Assembly (NCBI GenBank): GCA_903832775.1
Contig: CAILCX010000176.1
Coordinates: 27,476 to 91,475, forward strand
Source: an uncultured Methylobacter sp.
GTDB lineage: Bacteria > Pseudomonadota > Gammaproteobacteria > Methylococcales > Methylomonadaceae
Direction: 5' to 3'
DNA length: 64,000 bases
Positions 1 to 11,375 of this stretch are shown in pieces. The notes below the pieces were generated by a model. The model did not search any database and had not been told where the DNA came from. It saw nothing but the letters and a program-made list of their open reading frames with translations. Made by a program: the position numbers and the translations under genes. How positions within the stretch are numbered: the stretch's first letter is position 1; each line of letters begins with the position of its first letter.

Positions 1-22
1 TCAATGTCTCAAATTCACAAAA

Positions 23-39
23 GGTTCGCGGTGCGAGCC
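23..39. other. Small GC-rich hairpin upstream of ppk
   Basis: A 7-bp stem (one G-T wobble) closes a 3-nt loop about 20 nt before the ppk start codon. It could be the tail of an upstream terminator or a leader hairpin. No T-run follows it, and the upstream gene lies outside the window. Confidence 0.3.
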
Positions 40-59
40 AAATATACAAAGAGTACAAA

Positions 60-2150
60 ATGGATATAATTGAAACTGAAGCTCCGATTGATCTTCAAAA
101 ACCAGAACTTTACCTTAATCGTGAGCTTAGTCTTCTGGAGTTTAATAAACGGGTTTTGGCGCAGGCGAAAGATGAAAAAGTGCCGTTGCTTGAGCGGCTG
201 AATTATTTATGTATTTCCTGTTCCAATCTTGACGAGTTTTTTGAAGTTCGCGTAGCCAGCGTTATTCAAATGGCGAGTATTGATCCCAAAGCGGTTGGGC
301 CGGATGGGTTGACACCAAGTGAACAGTTGGAGTTGATTGCTGTTCATGCGCATCAACTGGTTGAAGAACAATATAAAGTTCTAAATGAGATTCTGATTCC
401 AAAGCTGGCCAAGGAAAACATTCGTTTTATTCGTCGCAAGGAATGGACTGAAAGTCAGCACAAATGGCTGGAAGCTTTTTTTAATGACGAGTTATTGCCA
501 ATTTTGACGCCGGTTGGGCTGGATTCGGCGCATCCTTTTCCGCGCATACTCAACAAAAGTTTAAACTTTATTATATCTTTGACGGGGAAGGATGCGTTTG
601 GTAGAAATAGCGGTCGTGCTATTTTACAGGCACCAAGAGCGTTACCACGAATAATTCAGCTTCCTGTTGATGAAACATCTAGCAACGGCGGGGCCAGTTT
701 CGTCTTTTTATCCTCTATTATTCATGCTTTTGTCGATCAATTATTTAACGGCATGAATGTCAAAGGCTGTTATCAATTCCGGGTTACCCGGAATAGCGAT
801 TTTTTTGTCGATGATGACGCGATTGATGATTTATTGTTGGCCGTTGAAGGTGAGTTGGCCATGCGAAATTATGGCGATGAAGTTCGTTTGGAAATTGATG
901 CCAATTGCCCGGATGAAACTGTCTCATTTTTGCTGGACCGTTTTGAGATGACCCGTGACCGTCTGTTTTTGGTTGACGGACCGGTCAACTTAAACAGGAT
1001 TCAGGAAATCAATGACTTGATCGGTCGACCTGATCTTAAGTTTCCACCTTATAAACCTTTAGTTCCACAACAATTGGAGCGTACCAAAGATATCTTTGCG
1101 GCAATCAGACGCCACGATATTTTGTTGCATCATCCTTTTGAGTCTTTCTCGCCAGTTGTTGAATTTATTCGTCAGGCGGCTGTATCTCCTGAAGTGTTGG
1201 CCATTAAACAAACTTTATATCGTACAGGTACCGATTCACCAATCGTTAGCGCTTTGATTAAGGCCGCGAGGGCAGGAAAGGTTGTAACCGTGGTTATCGA
1301 GTTAAGAGCACGCTTCGATGAAAAAGCCAATATCGGTTTGGCCGCCAAGTTACAGGAAGCTGCCGTGCATGTGGTTTATGGTGTGGTTGGCTATAAAACT
1401 CACGCAAAAATGTGTTTGGTGCTCAGGAGAGAAGGCAAGCAATTGCGTAATTATGTGCATTTGGGTACTGGTAATTATCATCCCAAAACAGCACAGATTT
1501 ATACTGACTATGGCTTGTTTTCCTGTGATAAGGAATTGGGTGAAGATGTTCGGCGTGTTTTTGCCCAGCTTACCAGCTTGGGAAAAGTCACCAAATTGAA
1601 TAAATTATTGCAATCGCCGTTTACTTTGCACAGTGGTTTGATGGAGAAAATTGAACGGGAAATTCGCCATGCTAAAAATGGTAAGCCAGCAAAAATTATT
1701 TTTCAAGTCAATGCAGTTGTTGAGGAGCAATGTATTAAGGCGCTTTACCGAGCCTCGCAAGCCGGTGTTGAGGTTAAGTTAATCGTGCGAGGTGTTTGCT
1801 GTTTAAGGCCCGGTGTTTTGGGTGTGTCTGAGAATATTGAAGTCCGGTCAATTATTGGCCGCTTTCTGGAGCACGCACGCGTTTATGCCTTTGAAAACGA
1901 TGGTAACAAAGAAGTTTATGCGTCTAGCGCTGACTTAATGAATCGAAATATGTTCCGGCGTGTTGAAGTGTTTTTTCCTATTGAAAATAAAAAGCTGCAG
2001 GCACGGGTTTTGCACAATCTGGATTTGTATTTGACAGATAACAGTCAGGCCTGGATCTTGCAATCTGACGGCAGCTATCAACATTTGAAACAAACCGATG
2101 CTGAAGAATCAATACAGGTTCAATCGCTACTAATGCATGAAGCGCAATGA
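60..2150 (+). CDS. ppk1: Polyphosphate kinase 1
   Basis: This enzyme reversibly polymerises the gamma-phosphate of ATP into inorganic polyphosphate. The 696-residue length is normal for PPK1. The N-terminal domain opens with the family motif NRELSLLEFNKRVL (residues 20-33). The two phospholipase-D-like domains carry the expected catalytic histidines: H448 in KTHAKM, matching the autophosphorylated His of E. coli PPK, and H605 in FLEHARVYA. The motif HLGTGNYHPKTA is also present. The stop overlaps the def start by 4 nt (ATGA), so the two genes are probably translationally coupled. No ppx is nearby. The product is certain. The ribosome binding site is weak. Confidence 0.97.
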   Translation: MDIIETEAPIDLQKPELYLNRELSLLEFNKRVLAQAKDEKVPLLERLNYLCISCSNLDEFFEVRVASVIQMASIDPKAVGPDGLTPSEQLELIAVHAHQLVEEQYKVLNEILIPKLAKENIRFIRRKEWTESQHKWLEAFFNDELLPILTPVGLDSAHPFPRILNKSLNFIISLTGKDAFGRNSGRAILQAPRALPRIIQLPVDETSSNGGASFVFLSSIIHAFVDQLFNGMNVKGCYQFRVTRNSDFFVDDDAIDDLLLAVEGELAMRNYGDEVRLEIDANCPDETVSFLLDRFEMTRDRLFLVDGPVNLNRIQEINDLIGRPDLKFPPYKPLVPQQLERTKDIFAAIRRHDILLHHPFESFSPVVEFIRQAAVSPEVLAIKQTLYRTGTDSPIVSALIKAARAGKVVTVVIELRARFDEKANIGLAAKLQEAAVHVVYGVVGYKTHAKMCLVLRREGKQLRNYVHLGTGNYHPKTAQIYTDYGLFSCDKELGEDVRRVFAQLTSLGKVTKLNKLLQSPFTLHSGLMEKIEREIRHAKNGKPAKIIFQVNAVVEEQCIKALYRASQAGVEVKLIVRGVCCLRPGVLGVSENIEVRSIIGRFLEHARVYAFENDGNKEVYASSADLMNRNMFRRVEVFFPIENKKLQARVLHNLDLYLTDNSQAWILQSDGSYQHLKQTDAEESIQVQSLLMHEAQ

Positions 2151-2680
2151 GTGAAGTATGTGCCATTGCCCAGCTAGGTTCGCCTGTACTCAGGCAACAA
2201 GCCGAGGCTATTTCCGATGTGCATGACTCTGCGGTATTACAACTTATAGCGTTAATGCAAAGTACTTTGGCGACGACATCCGGGGTTGGTATTGCCGCGC
2301 CTCAGATTGGATATTCAAAACAAATTATCATTGTTGCCTCAAGACCAACGCCACGTTATCCCTTGGCGCCTTTAATGGAACCGACGGTAATGATTAATCC
2401 TTGTTTTGAGGCGTTGTCTGGTGAAAAGTTAAAGGACTGGGAAGGTTGCTTAAGCATTCCCGGAATACGTGCTTTAGTGCCGAGGTATGTGGAAATAATA
2501 ATTACGTATACAGATCAGAACGGTGCTTTGGTGCGAACCGGTTTAAGCGGATTTGTGGCCAGAATTTTTCAACATGAGTTTGATCATCTACAGGGGGAAA
2601 CCTATCTGGACAAGCTTGAGAATAACAGGGATATTTATGCCGAAAGTGAGTATTTCAAGCTGATTGCAAATCCAGCTTGA
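2147..2680 (+). CDS. def: Peptide deformylase
   Basis: It removes the formyl group from the N-terminal methionine of new proteins and uses a catalytic metal, usually Fe(II). All three family motifs are visible: GVGIAAPQ (residues 46-53), EGCLS with metal ligand C101, and QHEFDH with ligands H143 and H147 and catalytic E144. At 177 residues it is a typical length. It is coupled to ppk by a 4-nt overlap and is not next to fmt, the usual partner in many genomes, so it could be one of two deformylases in the genome. Confidence 0.95.
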   Translation: MSEVCAIAQLGSPVLRQQAEAISDVHDSAVLQLIALMQSTLATTSGVGIAAPQIGYSKQIIIVASRPTPRYPLAPLMEPTVMINPCFEALSGEKLKDWEGCLSIPGIRALVPRYVEIIITYTDQNGALVRTGLSGFVARIFQHEFDHLQGETYLDKLENNRDIYAESEYFKLIANPA

Positions 2681-2814
2681 TTTGTGCTTTGATGGGTTTT
2701 AAAAGGTAAGTGGCAAATAAAAAAGTATTTATCCGTTCATGATTCCTAAGGTCATAATTTAACAGCTATTATTCGCTGTATGAGCTCAAAAACAAATACT
2801 CTGTTTATAGACTT

Positions 2815-2844
2815 CTGTTGTTAAAAACGCGCTTATGGTATAGT
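2815..2844 (+). promoter_or_regulatory. Candidate sigma70 promoter of infA
   Basis: A TATAGT -10-like hexamer at 2839-2844 lies 18 nt after CTGTTG (2815-2820), or 15 nt after TTGTTA (2818-2823). The start codon of infA is 30 nt downstream, a plausible leader length. This is judged by eye only. Confidence 0.4.
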
Positions 2845-2874
2845 TAGCGGTTTTAAACACTAGGATTAATATAA

Positions 2875-3093
2875 ATGGCTAAAGAAGATCAGATTGAAAT
2901 GGAAGGGAAGGTGATCGATACGCTTCCAAATACCATGTTTCGCGTCGAACTGGAAAATGGTCATGTTGTGACTGCACATATCTCAGGAAAAATGCGTAAG
3001 CATTACATCCGAATTCTTACCGGTGACAGCGTTAAAGTTGAAATGACGCCTTACGATTTATCTAAAGGTCGTATTACATTCCGTATGCGCTGA
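2875..3093 (+). CDS. infA: Translation initiation factor IF-1
   Basis: IF-1 is a 72-residue OB-fold protein that binds the ribosomal A site with IF-2 and IF-3 during initiation. The sequence is highly conserved throughout, from [11 protein letters not shown] to the C-terminal [10 protein letters not shown]. It stands alone with its own likely promoter, and a stable hairpin overlaps its stop codon. In many gammaproteobacteria infA also lies close to clpA, as it does here on the opposite strand. Confidence 0.98.
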   Translation: MAKEDQIEMEGKVIDTLPNTMFRVELENGHVVTAHISGKMRKHYIRILTGDSVKVEMTPYDLSKGRITFRMR

Positions 3094-3116
3094 TCCCGAA
3101 AGCAACGGGATCAGCG
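3088..3116. terminator. Hairpin over the infA stop codon
   Basis: A perfect 11-bp GC-rich stem (3088-3098 with 3106-3116) closes a 7-nt loop. The stem includes the infA stop codon. It lies between the convergent ends of infA and clpA and probably stops transcription from either side, but neither side has a clear T-run, so termination may be inefficient. Confidence 0.5.
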
Positions 3117-3143
3117 TAAGATTCTTGAAGTTATTCCATTGTA

Positions 3144-5417
3144 TTAAAAGTTGGCTTCAGGAACGATAAATTCAACGCTTTCTATAGCGAAGTTCAGCTC
3201 ATTATCTTTCACGAAAATTCGCACATGCCCACCGTGCGCTAATTCACCAAACAGTAAGTCATTAGCCAAAGGTTTTTTGATTTTCTCTTGTATGAGTCGC
3301 GCCATCGGTCTGGCTCCCATTTTTGGATCGCAACCATTTTCTGCCAGCCATAAACGGGCATCAACATCTAATGCTAATGTTACATGTTTGTCTGCCAGTA
3401 AAGCTTCCAATTCAAAAATGAATTTATCGACCACATGGCCGACGATGGCAATATCTAATGGTTTGAATTGAATAATGGCATCAAGACGGTTACGGAATTC
3501 CGGGGAGAAGCCTTTTTCGATCACTTTCATGCTGTCGCTGGCATGATCCTGTTGGGTAAAGCCAATAGAGGCACGACTGCCTTCTTCAGCTCCGGCATTG
3601 GTTGTCATTACTAAAATAATGTTACGGAAATCTGCTTTGCGACCGTTATTATCGGTCAAAGAGCCATGATCCATAACCTGTAATAACAAGTTAAATACGT
3701 CGGGATGGGCTTTTTCCAGTTCATCCAGTAACAACACTGCATGAGGATGCTTGGTCACCTGTTCAGTTAGCAATCCGCCCTGATCAAATCCTACATAGCC
3801 TGGAGGCGCACCTATCAGCCTGGAAACGGTATGTCGCTCCATATATTCAGACATATCGAAACGAATCAGTTCAACGCCCAGAACCTTGGCCAGTTGACGT
3901 GTCACTTCAGTTTTTCCAACCCCGGTTGGGCCTGAAAAAAGAAAAGAACCAATCGTCTTTTGTGTATCTCTAAGTCCTGCACGCGATAACTTTATGGCAG
4001 AAGCTAGCGCTGAAATGGCTTCGTCCTGTCCAAAAACCAGCATTTTCAGATTTTTTTCAAGATTGCTCAATTTGTCAATATCGTTGGAAGATACTGATTT
4101 GGCGGGCACTCTGGCAATTTTTGAGACTATTTCTTCTATTTCGGCGACATCAATGAGTTGTTTTCGATCAATTTCTGCTGTCATGCGTTGTTTTGCACCG
4201 GCTTCATCAATGACGTCGATGGCTTTATCGGGCAAATGACGGTCGGTAATATAACGATCTGATAGCTCTGCTGCAACGCGTAAGGCTTCAGAGGAATATT
4301 TTACATCATGATGTTCTTCGTAGCGGGATTTAAGTCCTTTTAAAATCAATATGGTGTCTTCAACAGAAGGTTCAAGCACATCAATTTTTTGAAAACGTCT
4401 TGCCAGAGCGTGATCTTTTTCAAATACGCCGCGATATTCCTGATATGTTGTAGAGCCGATACAGCGCAATTGGCCAGAAGCCAGCGCTGGTTTAATAAGA
4501 TTTGAAGCATCCATAACGCCACCAGAAGCGGAGCCTGCTCCGATGATGGTGTGTATTTCATCAATAAACAGGATCGAATCAGGTTCCTTGTTAAGTTGGC
4601 TCAACAAGGCTTTAAGTCGTTTTTCAAAATCGCCCCGGTATTTGGTTCCTGCAACTAAGGCACCTAAATCGAGTGAGAAAATGACGCTATTCATTAATAC
4701 ATCAGGCACTTGTTCTTCGACGATTCTTTTCGCCAAACCCTCGGCAATAGCGGTTTTACCTACACCGGCTTCACCAACCAGTAACGGATTGTTTTTACGG
4801 CGACGGCAAAGTGTCTGAATAGTTCTTTCAATCTCTGCGTCTCTGCCTATTAAGGGGTCAATTCGACCTTTCAGCGCTTCTTCATTGAGATTTGTGGCGT
4901 ATTTATCTAAAGGACTGCCGGTAATTTCAGTATCGATATTGCCAGTATCTGGCAATTCATTATTGGACGGGTCATTTTCAGGGTCAATTTTTGAAATGCC
5001 ATGTGCCAGATAGTTAACTACGTCCAGTCTTGAAATATCTTGTTTATTTAACAGATATACAGCATGGGAGTCCTGTTCACTGAATAAGGCTACAAATAAA
5101 TTCGCCCCCGAAACTTCTTTTTTGTCAGAGGCCTGCACATGAAAAACGGCACGTTGGAGAACTCTTTGGAATCCCAGTGTAGGTTGTGTTTCGCGTTGGA
5201 CGCCCATAGGGATCAGCGATGTGGTTTCATCAATAAATTGAGTCAACTGGCCTCGCAACATTTTTATGTCGCAGCCGCAAGCTATCAGAATCGACTGGGC
5301 AGATTCATTCTCGAGCAATGCCAGCAGTAAATGTTCAACGGTGATAAATTCATGCCGTTTATCATGTGCATTTTTAAAGGCATTATTTAATGTGATTTCT
5401 AGCTCTTTACTTAACAT
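3144..5417 (-). CDS. clpA: ATP-dependent Clp protease ATP-binding subunit ClpA
   Basis: ClpA is the hexameric AAA+ unfoldase that feeds substrates to ClpP and takes N-degron substrates from ClpS. The 757-residue protein has an N-terminal Clp_N repeat domain (about 1-140). It then has two AAA+ modules with Walker A motifs GEAGVGKT (215-222) and GPTGVGKT (496-503). A Walker B-type DEIH lies at 286-289. A ClpP-docking loop of IGF type follows the second module's Walker B region. It starts 12 nt after clpS, forming the classic clpS-clpA operon. Confidence 0.97.
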   Translation of the reverse strand: MLSKELEITLNNAFKNAHDKRHEFITVEHLLLALLENESAQSILIACGCDIKMLRGQLTQFIDETTSLIPMGVQRETQPTLGFQRVLQRAVFHVQASDKKEVSGANLFVALFSEQDSHAVYLLNKQDISRLDVVNYLAHGISKIDPENDPSNNELPDTGNIDTEITGSPLDKYATNLNEEALKGRIDPLIGRDAEIERTIQTLCRRRKNNPLLVGEAGVGKTAIAEGLAKRIVEEQVPDVLMNSVIFSLDLGALVAGTKYRGDFEKRLKALLSQLNKEPDSILFIDEIHTIIGAGSASGGVMDASNLIKPALASGQLRCIGSTTYQEYRGVFEKDHALARRFQKIDVLEPSVEDTILILKGLKSRYEEHHDVKYSSEALRVAAELSDRYITDRHLPDKAIDVIDEAGAKQRMTAEIDRKQLIDVAEIEEIVSKIARVPAKSVSSNDIDKLSNLEKNLKMLVFGQDEAISALASAIKLSRAGLRDTQKTIGSFLFSGPTGVGKTEVTRQLAKVLGVELIRFDMSEYMERHTVSRLIGAPPGYVGFDQGGLLTEQVTKHPHAVLLLDELEKAHPDVFNLLLQVMDHGSLTDNNGRKADFRNIILVMTTNAGAEEGSRASIGFTQQDHASDSMKVIEKGFSPEFRNRLDAIIQFKPLDIAIVGHVVDKFIFELEALLADKHVTLALDVDARLWLAENGCDPKMGARPMARLIQEKIKKPLANDLLFGELAHGGHVRIFVKDNELNFAIESVEFIVPEANF

Positions 5418-5429
5418 ATTCTCTCCAGC

Positions 5430-5753
5430 CTAAACTTCTTCCATCGAACACATCAACGGATGCTGATGCTCTCGTGAATAATCATTAACTATATATACTT
5501 TGGTTTCAGCCACATCTTTAGAATAGGTTCCGCACACACCAATCCCTTTTGTATGTATTTGCAGCATTACCTGTGTAGCCGTTTCTTCAGGCATGGCAAA
5601 AAAATTCATTAAAATCTCTATTACAAAATCCATGGGCGTAAAGTCGTCATTTAAGAGTATCACCTTAAATAATGACGGGTTTTTCAGTTTAGGCGCTGCT
5701 TCCTGAATGGCCAGGTCGCCGTCGTTATCTTTAATAGGATTAAAATCTGACAT
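5430..5753 (-). CDS. clpS: ClpA adaptor protein ClpS
   Basis: ClpS binds N-end-rule substrates and delivers them to ClpA. The 107-residue protein has a variable N-terminal tail and then the conserved core. That core includes the VILLNDDFTPMDFV stretch that forms the N-degron pocket, and the metal- and ClpA-contact residues near the HTKG and EHQHPL segments. It is the first gene of the clpS-clpA operon. Confidence 0.96.
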   Translation of the reverse strand: MSDFNPIKDNDGDLAIQEAAPKLKNPSLFKVILLNDDFTPMDFVIEILMNFFAMPEETATQVMLQIHTKGIGVCGTYSKDVAETKVYIVNDYSREHQHPLMCSMEEV

Positions 5754-5951
5754 AATTGAAATAATAAAAAATTTTATACCTCTAACATAGTGCCAATTCT
5801 GGCAAATTTCAATACATATGTTAGCAACAAAATAAACATGTTACATGAGAATATTTATTAAGGGCTTCGTAAGGACGAATGACCGCCTTTTTTTACCAGC
5901 ATAATCTTGGCAAATCTAGTAAAATATGTAATTTGATGTTGGAGTTTTGCA

Positions 5952-6407
5952 ATGGTTTGGAAGCCACACGTTACAGTTGCCGCCGTTATTGAACTAGACC
6001 AGCGTTTTTTGTTTGTAGAGGAAGAAACGTCCAGTGGCCTTCAATTCAATCAACCTGCAGGGCATCTTGAAGCTGGTGAAGATTTAATTGCTGCCATTAA
6101 GCGAGAAGTATTGGAAGAAACCGCCTGGCAGTTTGAACCCGAGTATATTATCTCAGTTCAGCTTTGGCGAAAAAATCCTGATTTCCCCAGCTTTGTCCGG
6201 ATATGTTTTGCCGGTCGGACCTATGCGCATAATCCTGAACAAAAACTTGATGAAGGCATAGTTGCTACCCATTGGTTAACGCGCGATGAAATTGTAGCGG
6301 AGCAGCATCGTTTGCGCAGTCCGTTAGTATTAATCAGTATCGACGAGTATCTGAGCGGACAGCGCCATCCTTTATCCTTGCTTAAATCATTTATTGACCA
6401 TGAGTAA
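5952..6407 (+). CDS. nudJ: Nudix phosphatase NudJ
   Basis: A 151-residue Nudix hydrolase matching the NudJ family, which acts on HMP-PP and nucleoside di/triphosphates in E. coli. The Nudix box starts at GHLEAGEDL and continues to REVLEETAW, giving the metal-binding REVLEE core. The start [12 protein letters not shown] is the usual NudJ start. Its stop overlaps the mnmA start by 8 nt. The same nudJ-mnmA-purB order occurs in many gammaproteobacteria, which supports the assignment. Confidence 0.92.
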   Translation: MVWKPHVTVAAVIELDQRFLFVEEETSSGLQFNQPAGHLEAGEDLIAAIKREVLEETAWQFEPEYIISVQLWRKNPDFPSFVRICFAGRTYAHNPEQKLDEGIVATHWLTRDEIVAEQHRLRSPLVLISIDEYLSGQRHPLSLLKSFIDHE

Positions 6408-7494
6408 AAAAATAATTGTCGGCATGTCAGGCGGTGTCGATTCCTCAGTTACGGCGTTGTTACTGTTAGAACAAGGTCATCAAGTCACCGGTTTGTTCAT
6501 GAAAAACTGGGAAGAAGACGATGGTACTGAGCAGTGCACAGCGATGGAAGATCTTGCTGATGCCCAACAGGTTTGCGATAAATTAGGTATAGAATTAAAA
6601 ACCGTTAATTTTGCCGCTGAATACTGGGATGAAGTCTTTGAAGTATTCCTGGCTGAGTTTAAAGCGGGTCGCACCCCGAATCCTGATATTCTTTGCAATA
6701 AACACGTTAAATTTAAAGCGTTTTTAAATTATGCAATTGAAGATTTAGGTGCTGAATATATTGCCACAGGTCACTATGCCAGAGTGTCATCCAATCAGAA
6801 TGGAGAACATTTTCTGTTAAAAGGTTTAGATCCTAATAAAGAACAAAGTTATTTTCTTTATACCCTGGGACAAAAACAGTTGGCACGCACTTTGTTTCCG
6901 ATAGGTCATTTACATAAACCGGAAATTCGCGCAATGGCCGATAAAGCCGGTTTTGCTAATAGCCGTAAAAAAGACAGTACCGGTATTTGTTTTATTGGCG
7001 AGCGTAAATTTACTGAATTTCTGCAACGCTATTTGCCCACTCAACCCGGCGAAATGCAAACACCTGAAGGCCAAATTATTGGTAAGCATCATGGTTTGAT
7101 GTATTACACGTTTGGTCAACGCCAGGGTCTGGGAATAGGTGGGGTTAAAAATGCCCCGGATGAACCCTGGTATGTGCTGGAAAAAGATTTGGATAATAAT
7201 ATTCTGATCGTTGGGCAAGGTCATGATCATCCCTTGATGTTGCATAATACTCTCGAAGCCAGTCAATTGGACTGGTGCAATAACCGCCCTTTGACAGACG
7301 CTTTAAACTGTAAGGCCAAAACCCGTTATCGTCAGGCTGATCAGGCTTGTTATTTGGAGCCGATAGGTGCTGATCGTTGCAAAGTGACTTTTGTTCAGCC
7401 GCAACGGGCGATTACACCGGGGCAGTCTGTCGTTTTTTATGACGGCGACATTTGCCTTGGTGGCGGTATCATTGAATCAAAAGCAAACGAATAA
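6400..7494 (+). CDS. mnmA: tRNA 2-thiouridylase MnmA
   Basis: It thiolates U34 of the tRNAs for Lys, Glu and Gln, using sulfur relayed by the Tus system. The ATP pyrophosphatase loop GMSGGVDSS is at residues 8-16. The catalytic cysteines are C99 (NPDILCNKH) and C197 (STGICFIGE). The ATG at 6400 is chosen over an in-frame TTG two codons earlier, because it gives the conserved N-terminus [12 protein letters not shown]. This start lies inside the end of nudJ, indicating translational coupling. Confidence 0.97.
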   Translation: MSKKIIVGMSGGVDSSVTALLLLEQGHQVTGLFMKNWEEDDGTEQCTAMEDLADAQQVCDKLGIELKTVNFAAEYWDEVFEVFLAEFKAGRTPNPDILCNKHVKFKAFLNYAIEDLGAEYIATGHYARVSSNQNGEHFLLKGLDPNKEQSYFLYTLGQKQLARTLFPIGHLHKPEIRAMADKAGFANSRKKDSTGICFIGERKFTEFLQRYLPTQPGEMQTPEGQIIGKHHGLMYYTFGQRQGLGIGGVKNAPDEPWYVLEKDLDNNILIVGQGHDHPLMLHNTLEASQLDWCNNRPLTDALNCKAKTRYRQADQACYLEPIGADRCKVTFVQPQRAITPGQSVVFYDGDICLGGGIIESKANE

Positions 7495-7524
7495 TAACAA
7501 ACACTTAAACACCCGGATTAATAA

Positions 7525-8889
<1,365 letters not shown>

Positions 8890-8942
8890 AACCTTCTGCG
8901 CACATTGCTAGCAATAAAGAGCCAATCTTGGCTGTGAATCTT

Positions 8943-8978
8943 CGCTTTAAAAGTTATAGAAAGTGAACTTTTAAAGCG
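8943..8978 (+). terminator. Terminator-like hairpin after purB
   Basis: A perfect 13-bp inverted repeat (8943-8955 with 8966-8978) flanks a 10-nt loop. It is AT-rich except at its ends and is followed by GCTTTAAGTTTT, a broken T-run. It is probably a weak intrinsic terminator for the nudJ-mnmA-purB unit. Confidence 0.5.
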
Positions 8979-9267
8979 GCTTTAAGTTTTCGCATCGCAT
9001 AAATTTGGTACATATTCATGCGATAAAACTAAAAAAACACTCCAGTTAATTTTTTAAACCTGCTTTTCGTATGGAAATTACCTATAGTAATCAACGGTGC
9101 TATTGGATTTTGTTTTTTTGCTCCAGCGAAATATCTAAATATTGCAAAATAAATTACATAATGGTAAAAATACAATTGTTGGTTCTGACGAAGTTTTATA
9201 AGCGTGGTACTGACAAGTTAATAATATAAACATTTATTCCAAAAAAATAATTAATGAGGAGATGATT
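8979..9267. other. AT-rich non-coding stretch upstream of SmbP-like gene
   Basis: About 290 nt hold no reading frame I can support. The stretch is AT-rich and must contain the promoter of the downstream metal-binding protein, but I see no convincing -35/-10 pair. The ribosome binding site AGGAG is at 9257-9261. Confidence 0.5.
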
Positions 9268-9609
9268 ATGAAAAAAATCGCATCAATAAGCGCAGGTTTA
9301 TTACTTCTTTTAAGTACAAATGTTTTCGCTGAAGATTATGCGGCGTCCGCTTTAGAACACGCCAATTCAGCAGTAGTTCACGGCAAAGCAGGTCATGCGC
9401 CCGTGCTGGTTGAGCACGCAAAGGCAAGTCTGGATCAAGCCTTGGCTGCTTCAATAGCGGCGAAAGGAATCTCAAAAAATCATATCAATGCAGCCGCAAA
9501 AGAGTTGCAGGAGTCTATCGATCAGGGTGGATTGGGGCAGACAGATGCTGCTACCAAACATGCTGAAGCAGCGGTAGAACATCTTAAAGCCAGCAAAAAC
9601 AAATCATAA
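9268..9609 (+). CDS. Small metal-binding protein, SmbP-like
   Basis: The 113-residue protein has a signal peptide ending near NVFA-ED, followed by a short helical domain. It is rich in Ala and carries seven His in heptad-like spacing (LEHANSAVVHGKAGH, VEHAKAS, KHAEAAVEH). This pattern matches SmbP of Nitrosomonas, a periplasmic four-helix-type protein that binds Cu and other divalent metals. The ATG at 9268 is chosen over 9262 because AGGAG lies 6 nt before it. A paralogue on the other strand starts about 3 kb downstream. Its function here is inferred to be metal buffering in the periplasm. Confidence 0.8.
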   Translation: MKKIASISAGLLLLLSTNVFAEDYAASALEHANSAVVHGKAGHAPVLVEHAKASLDQALAASIAAKGISKNHINAAAKELQESIDQGGLGQTDAATKHAEAAVEHLKASKNKS

Positions 9610-9624
9610 AAGCCGGTTAAAAAG

Positions 9625-9649
9625 AAGGGGCGGGGAACTGCCCCTTTTT
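9625..9649 (+). terminator. Intrinsic terminator of SmbP-like gene
   Basis: The stem AAGGGGC/GCCCCTT (9625-9631 with 9640-9646) has an 8-nt loop and runs directly into a T tract. This is a standard rho-independent terminator 15 nt after the stop. Confidence 0.85.
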
Positions 9650-9744
9650 AATATATTTAAAAATGTTCACTATGATCAAATCAATTGATGGCTTATATCT
9701 TATGCCACCACTGTCAGTTACAAATCCGGTCCAAATTCTAATTT

Positions 9745-11301
9745 CTATTTAGTCGTAAATTTGCTAAGGCTATTGATTAATACCTCCAAAGCCTTGTCAG
9801 TCTCGGTATCAATAATTATTGCGTCGATTCGTTCTTGCCTGGACAGCGGTTCGGCTGATTTTATTTGCTGATAAAGCACTTTTACGGTCGCTTCCGAAGC
9901 ATCATTTTGACGTTGTTCAATACGCCTGCCTAATTCCGCCTCAGAAGCTTCAAATGAAATAATTTGAAAAGGCACCTTACAGTCAGTTGCCAGTTGTTTA
10001 AATATTTCCCGTTGCGATGACTTAAGAAAACAGGCATCAACAATAACCGGAAAACTGGCTTCAAGTATGACTTTTGCCAGTTCTTTAAGATGTAGATAAG
10101 TTTCTACATTAGCCTGCGTGCTATATATTCCAACGTCTATGTTGCTGTCAGTTTGCGCTAAGGGTTGGTGGCGAAATAATCTTTTTCTCTCGATATCCGA
10201 GCGTAGTTGGAATGCTCCGAGTCTTTCACTCAGTTGGCTGGAAATTATTGATTTCCCCGAACCTGAATAGCCATGAGTGATGATCAGGAACGCCGGGTCA
10301 GGTTTGCTAAAGTGCTCGGCCAGATCGGCGTAAGTTTGGTAATCATCACTTAATTTTTTGGATGCGGCCAGATCATCAATTTGCTGTGTTTGGCGCAACA
10401 AGGTGACTTTGGCTCTTACAAGAGCACGGTAAACCAGGTAATAGGGCAGCAAGGACAGCCCATTGTAATCACCGGTATTTTGTAAATAGCGATTAAGAAA
10501 ACGATAGGCGTATTGTTTATAACCAAAATACAGAAGGTCAATAAACAGAAACGCGACTTCACTAATAACATCGATCCAGCGCAGTAGGGGGTTAAATTCA
10601 ATACAATCGAACAGAATAACCCTGTCGTTTAGCAGCGTCATATTGCCCAGATGTAAATCGCCATGACATTCGCGGATATAACCTTGCTGTTTACGTAGTT
10701 GCATGAAAACAGCTAGTTTATGGGATTCAGACTCGTCCCATTCCTGAAGGCGCTGTAGTTGTAGTTTTTGATTTATATCGGTTAACAAGGGCCTGATCTG
10801 GTCAAAGTTTTCGATAAACCAATAATTGATGTCCGAACCCTCGCCATAAGGAGTGTCTAGGTCCGCATGCGCTATGGAGCCATGGAAATGGGCGATGCTC
10901 TCAGTAAGTTGGTCTAATTCCTCGGTAGTCAGTTGCCCTTGCTTGGCATATTCAGCCAGCAAGTGTCTTGCGGGAAATTGGATCATTTTGACCGCGTATT
11001 CCAGAGCCAAACCCTCGCCGCCTAATTGGGGATGAGCAACGGTTCCGGTTATCGGTACAACATCAAGATAAAGGTCAGCGGCCAGGCGCTGGTTGAGTCT
11101 GAGTTCTTCATGACAGCAATGTCGGCGCTGTTCGAGCGAGGAAAAATCCAGAAAACCAAAGTTAACCGGTTTTTTTATTTTGTAAGCATATTGCCCGCTG
11201 AGCACTACCCAGGAAATGTGTGTTTCAATAAGACTATAGCCATTAAGTTCACATAATGTCTTGATGAGAGTGGTACTTGAATCCAACGCATTATTGCTCA
11301 T
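9745..11301 (-). CDS. APH-like / P-loop kinase fusion protein
   Basis: A 518-residue two-domain protein. The N-terminal part (about 1-330) is an aminoglycoside-phosphotransferase-like kinase fold with the catalytic loop CHGDLHLGN (212-220) and a metal-binding Asp at 232. The C-terminal part (about 335-518) is a P-loop nucleotide kinase with GYSGSGKS at 344-351. This fusion (COG2187 plus COG0645 type) is widespread in proteobacteria, and its substrate is unknown. Despite the APH fold there is no reason to call it an antibiotic resistance gene. It lies 74 nt after rlmA on the same strand and may share its transcript. Confidence 0.85.
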   Translation of the reverse strand: MSNNALDSSTTLIKTLCELNGYSLIETHISWVVLSGQYAYKIKKPVNFGFLDFSSLEQRRHCCHEELRLNQRLAADLYLDVVPITGTVAHPQLGGEGLALEYAVKMIQFPARHLLAEYAKQGQLTTEELDQLTESIAHFHGSIAHADLDTPYGEGSDINYWFIENFDQIRPLLTDINQKLQLQRLQEWDESESHKLAVFMQLRKQQGYIRECHGDLHLGNMTLLNDRVILFDCIEFNPLLRWIDVISEVAFLFIDLLYFGYKQYAYRFLNRYLQNTGDYNGLSLLPYYLVYRALVRAKVTLLRQTQQIDDLAASKKLSDDYQTYADLAEHFSKPDPAFLIITHGYSGSGKSIISSQLSERLGAFQLRSDIERKRLFRHQPLAQTDSNIDVGIYSTQANVETYLHLKELAKVILEASFPVIVDACFLKSSQREIFKQLATDCKVPFQIISFEASEAELGRRIEQRQNDASEATVKVLYQQIKSAEPLSRQERIDAIIIDTETDKALEVLINSLSKFTTK

Positions 11302-11375
11302 AGTCGTAATTATCGGCAGCAGTGAGGGTCTGATGGTATTACGATTTCTGCTTTAGACGCAATGTCGGATCGGTT

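Noticed and set aside
23..39. Partial tRNA arm at the left edge
   Set aside because: The GGTTCGC stem resembles a T-arm but the loop is only 3 nt and no acceptor or CCA sequence follows.
9745..11301. Aminoglycoside resistance gene
   Set aside because: The APH-like fold is fused to a P-loop kinase in a broadly conserved chromosomal family. Nothing points to drug resistance.
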